A DNA stretch of 64,000 nucleotides from Erwinia sp. SLM-02 (lineage in GTDB: Bacteria; Pseudomonadota; Gammaproteobacteria; Enterobacterales; Enterobacteriaceae): contig NZ_JAQISN010000001.1 in the NCBI RefSeq assembly GCF_037450285.1, forward strand, positions 2,542,001 through 2,606,000. Direction: 5' to 3'. How positions within the stretch are numbered: position 1 is the first letter of the stretch; the number at the start of each line of letters is the position of its first letter. The notes under the pieces are model-generated. The model was not told the origin of the DNA and ran no database searches. It saw only the letters and a list, made by a program, of their open reading frames with translations. Below are positions 61,036-64,000 of the stretch, one piece after another. Position numbers and translations under genes: made by a program.

Positions 61036-62060
61036 GTTTCACACCTGCAAAACGTACCTCACTGCTGGCGCTGCTGCTGCTGGCTCTGCTGGGGATGGCC
61101 TTTTTTATCTGGTCGGCGATCGGCAGCCACGACTATCGCACCAACGATGCGGTGGTCACCGCAGATTACACGCTGGTGGCCCCGAAAATTTCCGGCTATA
61201 TCAGCCACGTGAACGTGGCTGACAACCAGCAAGTTAAGGCCGGTGACGTGCTGGCAACGATTGACGATCGCGATTACCGCGTGGCGCTGGAGACGGCCCG
61301 GGCGAATTTGCAGATTAGCGAAGCCAAGCTGAGTAGCGTTCAGGCGCAGCTCGACCAGCAGCAGGCGACCATCGCGCAGAATGAAGCGGCGGTCAGCGCC
61401 AGCCAGGCGTCTCTTAACTATGCCGGGCAAAACGCGGAGCGCTACCGCCAGCTGTTGAAAAGCGGCACGGCAACCGCCGACGAGCAGCAGAAATCGAACT
61501 CAACCATGCTGAGCGCCGCCGCGCAGGTGAAGCAGAGCCAGGCCGCAGTGCTGGCCGCGCGCAAACAGGTTCCGGTCCTGCAGGCCAGCGTGCGCCAGGC
61601 GGAAGCCGATATTGCCGCGTCGAAAGCCAGCGTCGATCAGGCCGAGCTGAACCTTTCCTATACCCGCATTGCCGCGCCGATCTCCGGCACGGTGGGTCAG
61701 CGCTCGCTGCGTGAGGGGGCGTGGGTGTCTGCCGGTACGCGTCTGCTGGCGGTGGTTCCCCTGCAGCAGAGCTACGTGCTGGCAAATTTCCTGGAAACGC
61801 AGCTCGCCCACGTCAGCAGCGGCCAGCCGGTCAGCATTACCGTTGACGCACTGCCCGGCGTAACCCTGCGCGGCCACGTCGACAGCATTGCTCCGGCGAC
61901 CGGCTCGACCTTCGCGGCCATCACGGCGGATAACGCCACCGGTAATTACACCAAAGTGGTTCAGCGCCTGCCGGTTAAAATCGTTCTGGAGAGGGATCAG
62001 CCGGATCTGGCGCGTCTGCGGGTGGGAATGTCGGTGATTCCTGAATTAAAAATGCGCTAA
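61032..62060 (+). CDS. HlyD/EmrA-type membrane fusion protein
   Basis: 342 aa. N-terminal membrane anchor (about 11-29), biotinyl-lipoyl halves (DYTLVAPKISGYISHVNVAD and RIAAPISGTVGQRSLREGAW) flanking a long coiled coil (about 85-190), then the beta-barrel domain. Links the MFS pump to TolC across the periplasm. ATGA overlap with the pump gene, so co-translated. Confidence 0.92.
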   Translation: MSFTPAKRTSLLALLLLALLGMAFFIWSAIGSHDYRTNDAVVTADYTLVAPKISGYISHVNVADNQQVKAGDVLATIDDRDYRVALETARANLQISEAKLSSVQAQLDQQQATIAQNEAAVSASQASLNYAGQNAERYRQLLKSGTATADEQQKSNSTMLSAAAQVKQSQAAVLAARKQVPVLQASVRQAEADIAASKASVDQAELNLSYTRIAAPISGTVGQRSLREGAWVSAGTRLLAVVPLQQSYVLANFLETQLAHVSSGQPVSITVDALPGVTLRGHVDSIAPATGSTFAAITADNATGNYTKVVQRLPVKIVLERDQPDLARLRVGMSVIPELKMR

Positions 62061-62257
62061 ATGTGAGAAAGTTCTCAGCACAATCGCCTTTATTTTGCCA
62101 GGCAATGCGGGTAAATTAGCGATCGATCCTGCCGTGGGCTCCCCATGGCGACCCTGCCTCAGCGCGTCCGGCATTAATAAGTCCGCCTGAGGTTGATTCT
62201 GTTCGCGTTACGCTGGTCCGGGATCGCCATAGCCGTAACCGCGCAGAGGAGCTGTTC

Positions 62258-62329
62258 GTGAAATACGCGTTTATGGGGATTTCGTTTATCCTGCTACTGT
62301 GGGTCGGCACCTTTTATCTGATGCTGTAG
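62258..62329 (+). CDS. ypdK: small membrane protein YpdK
   Basis: 23 aa, far below usual ORF limits. GTG start with AGAGGAG 7 bp upstream. The sequence (KYAFMGISF... WVGTF) matches E. coli YpdK residue for residue at most positions and lies next to alaC as there. Single membrane helix; function unknown. The 197-bp gap before it contains imperfect inverted repeats but nothing I can name. Confidence 0.85.
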   Translation: MKYAFMGISFILLLWVGTFYLML

Positions 62330-62343
62330 AGCTTCCCCAAAAG

Positions 62344-62366
62344 CGGGTCAGGCACTGCCTGACCCG
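62344..62366. terminator. hairpin between ypdK and alaC
   Basis: CGGGTCAGG (62344-62352) and CCTGACCCG (62358-62366) with a 5-nt loop, between convergent genes. On the minus strand it is followed by CTTTTGG, a short T-run, so it may terminate alaC. Confidence 0.6.
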
Positions 62367-62385
62367 TACTGATTACCGCTCGCTG

Positions 62386-63621
62386 TCAGAGCGTTTCCGC
62401 GCTACCTTTCGCGGCGGATGGCAGTATGCCATCTGCCCGGAACATCGTTTTAATCCCTCTTACCGCCTGGCGGATGCGATCGCTGTTTTCAATCAGCGCA
62501 AAACGCACGTGGGTATCGCCGTAGTCGCCAAAGCCAATTCCCGGTGAAACGCAGACTTTCGCTTCCTGCAGCAGCAGTTTGGCAAATTCCAGCGATCCAA
62601 GGTGGGCGTAGCGATCGGGAATTTTGGCCCAGACGTACATTGAGGCTTTAGGATTATCAACCATCCATCCGGCTTCGTGCAGTCCTTTCACCAGCACATC
62701 GCGGCGGCGCTTATACTGCTCGGCGATATCGCGCACGCACTGCTGGTCGCCCTCCAGCGCGGCGATTGCCGCCACCTGCAGCGGGGTGAAAGTGCCGTAG
62801 TCGTGATAGCTTTTAATACGTGCCAGCGCGGCAACCAGATCTTTGTTACCCACCATAAAGCCAATACGCCAGCCGGCCATGTTGTAGCTTTTTGACAGGG
62901 TGAAGAACTCCACCGCCACATCGCGCGCGCCCGGCACTTCCATAATCGACGGCGCTTTCCAGCCGTCATAGACGATATCGGCATAGGCCAGATCGTGGAC
63001 CACCAGCACGTTGTACTGCTTCGCCAGAGCGATAACCCGTTCGAAGAAGTCCAGCTCCACGCACTGCGCGGTCGGATTGGACGGGAAGCCCAGGATCATC
63101 ATTTTCGGCTTGGGATAGCTTTCGCGAATGGCGCGCTCGAGCTCGTTAAAGAAGTCGATGCCCGCCACCAGCGGAACGGAACGCACCTGCGCACCCGCAA
63201 TCACCGCGCCGTAAATATGGATGGGGTAGCTGGGATTCGGCACCAGCACCGTGTCGCCGTGATCGAGCGTCGCCAGCATCAGGTGTGCCAGCCCCTCTTT
63301 CGAGCCGATGGTGACAATGGCTTCCGATTCCGGATCGATATCCACCTGGTAGCGATCGGCATACCAGCGGGAAATTGCCCGGCGCAGGCGCGGAATGCCG
63401 CGTGAAGTGGAATAGCCGTGCGTGTCTTCGCGCTGGGCAACGGTGCAGAGTTTCTCCACGATGTGCGGTGGCGTCGGGCCATCCGGGTTGCCCATGCTGA
63501 AATCGATAATATCTTCCCCACGACGGCGGGCGGCCATCTTCAGTTCAGCGGTGATGTTGAACACGTAGGGTGGGAGGCGTTCTATACGGGAGAAACGACG
63601 GGTTGAACTGATATCAGCCAT
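62386..63621 (-). CDS. alaC: glutamate-pyruvate aminotransferase AlaC
   Basis: 411 aa, class I PLP aminotransferase, close to E. coli AlaC (YfdZ). The PLP lysine is in LSKSYNMAGWRIGF, with the phosphate-binding SKEGLAHLML region upstream. It makes alanine from pyruvate and glutamate; the main alanine-synthesis transaminase together with AvtA and AlaA. Start ATG 63621. Converges with ypdK. Confidence 0.96.
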   Translation of the reverse strand: MADISSTRRFSRIERLPPYVFNITAELKMAARRRGEDIIDFSMGNPDGPTPPHIVEKLCTVAQREDTHGYSTSRGIPRLRRAISRWYADRYQVDIDPESEAIVTIGSKEGLAHLMLATLDHGDTVLVPNPSYPIHIYGAVIAGAQVRSVPLVAGIDFFNELERAIRESYPKPKMMILGFPSNPTAQCVELDFFERVIALAKQYNVLVVHDLAYADIVYDGWKAPSIMEVPGARDVAVEFFTLSKSYNMAGWRIGFMVGNKDLVAALARIKSYHDYGTFTPLQVAAIAALEGDQQCVRDIAEQYKRRRDVLVKGLHEAGWMVDNPKASMYVWAKIPDRYAHLGSLEFAKLLLQEAKVCVSPGIGFGDYGDTHVRFALIENSDRIRQAVRGIKTMFRADGILPSAAKGSAETL

Positions 63622-63741
63622 AGTATTTTTGCTCGCTTACGTTAGCGCCCGGACCGTCCGAGCGACGCCGGCCACTGCGGTGGCCGTGCAACGAACATAG
63701 CGTAATATTCCGACGGCTGTCGATAGGCCGGATAAAATTTT

Positions 63742-64000
63742 TTATCCCAGCGGATTAACGCGCCCAAACAGCCAGTCATTCACCCACTGCCCGCGCAGCA
63801 GATAGTTATCCCGCAGGGTGCCTTCCAGCTCGAAGCCGTTTTTTTCCAGCACCCGGCGTGACGCCCAGTTGCCCTCCACCACCTGCGCTTTGAGCTTGTG
63901 GAACTCGCATTCGCGAAATAAATATTCACTGAGTGCGGCCAGCGCCTCGCTGCCGTAGCCGTGGCCAAAGTGGGTGCTGAGCAGCGAATAACCGACTTCC
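63742..64000 (-). CDS. GNAT-family acetyltransferase, N-terminus outside window
   Basis: About 86 codons of the 3' part, stop TAA at 63742-63744. Acetyl-CoA-binding motif GHGYGSEALAALSEYLF, then the RimJ/RimL-like CVVEGNW-type block (AQVVEGNWASRRVLEKNGFE) and EGTLRDNYLLRG. Typical of RimJ/RimL-type N-acetyltransferases; target unknown. Reads from the right edge towards alaC on the same strand, 120 bp apart. Confidence 0.85.
   Translation of the reverse strand, partial: EVGYSLLSTHFGHGYGSEALAALSEYLFRECEFHKLKAQVVEGNWASRRVLEKNGFELEGTLRDNYLLRGQWVNDWLFGRVNPLG

Noticed and set aside
62061..62257. Possible riboswitch or structured leader before ypdK
   Set aside because: Imperfect inverted repeats (CCTCAG/CTGAGG) are present, but I cannot match any known riboswitch core.
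1..64000. CRISPR arrays, insertion sequences, rRNA genes
   Set aside because: No regularly spaced direct repeats, transposase frames or rRNA-like stretches were seen on either strand.

Overview
The window is a gene-dense chromosomal segment of an enterobacterium. The backbone order yfcL-epmC-yfcA-mepA-aroC-prmB / smrB / sixA-fadJ-fadI-yfcZ / fadL / mlaA / yfdC-argW ... ypdK / alaC follows the E. coli K-12 map closely. GC is high, except in the type VI secretion (T6SS) effector island. I infer Erwinia/Pantoea-type Erwiniaceae from the c-type cytochrome genes at this locus and the T6SS gene order; this is an inference, not a proven assignment.

Layout. (1) 1-1698: the end of a molybdo-dehydrogenase locus, with a cytochrome c C-terminus, a MocA-like nucleotidyltransferase and an XdhC-family protein, joined by ATGA overlaps. 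(2) 1739-10847: backbone genes. An AraC regulator and a divergent IolE-like / Gfo-Idh-MocA pair are inserted between yfcA and epmC, which adjoin in E. coli. (3) 11018-17458: fatty-acid genes fadIJ and fadL with candidate FadR operators, then mlaA. (4) 17479-24267: a complete ccmABCDEFGH cytochrome c maturation operon with CcmH fused to CcmI, placed between mlaA and yfdC. It would serve c-type cytochromes such as the one at the window start. (5) 25520-25594: tRNA-Arg(CCU), the argW integration hotspot of enterobacteria. In E. coli the interval from argW to ypdK-alaC is variable; here it carries regions 6 and 7. (6) 25717-53022: a hexapeptide acetyltransferase and one minus-strand T6SS cluster, tssB-tssC-tssK-tssL-ompA-hcp | clpV-metallopeptidase-lipoprotein-(broken small gene)-vgrG-lipase-immunity-(interrupted membrane gene)-PAAR-unknown membrane protein-tssM-tssA-tssF-tssG-tssJ-tssE. 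All 13 core genes are present. The effector part, about 36.3-43.8 kb, is clearly AT-richer. (7) 53273-62060: an orphan small ORF, a YhjX-type pyruvate transporter with three YpdB-type boxes, an SMP-30 lactonase, two small lipoproteins, an unknown membrane protein, a universal stress protein, and an IclR regulator divergent from a DHA2/HlyD efflux pair. (8) 62258-64000: ypdK, alaC and a truncated GNAT gene.

The most interesting material is the T6SS effector block. It holds a VgrG whose C-terminal extension and a lipase whose N-terminal domain both look transthyretin-like, a separate HExxH metallopeptidase/lipoprotein pair, and three apparently damaged or altered small genes. The triple 21-bp-spaced operator array before yhjX is the clearest regulatory finding.
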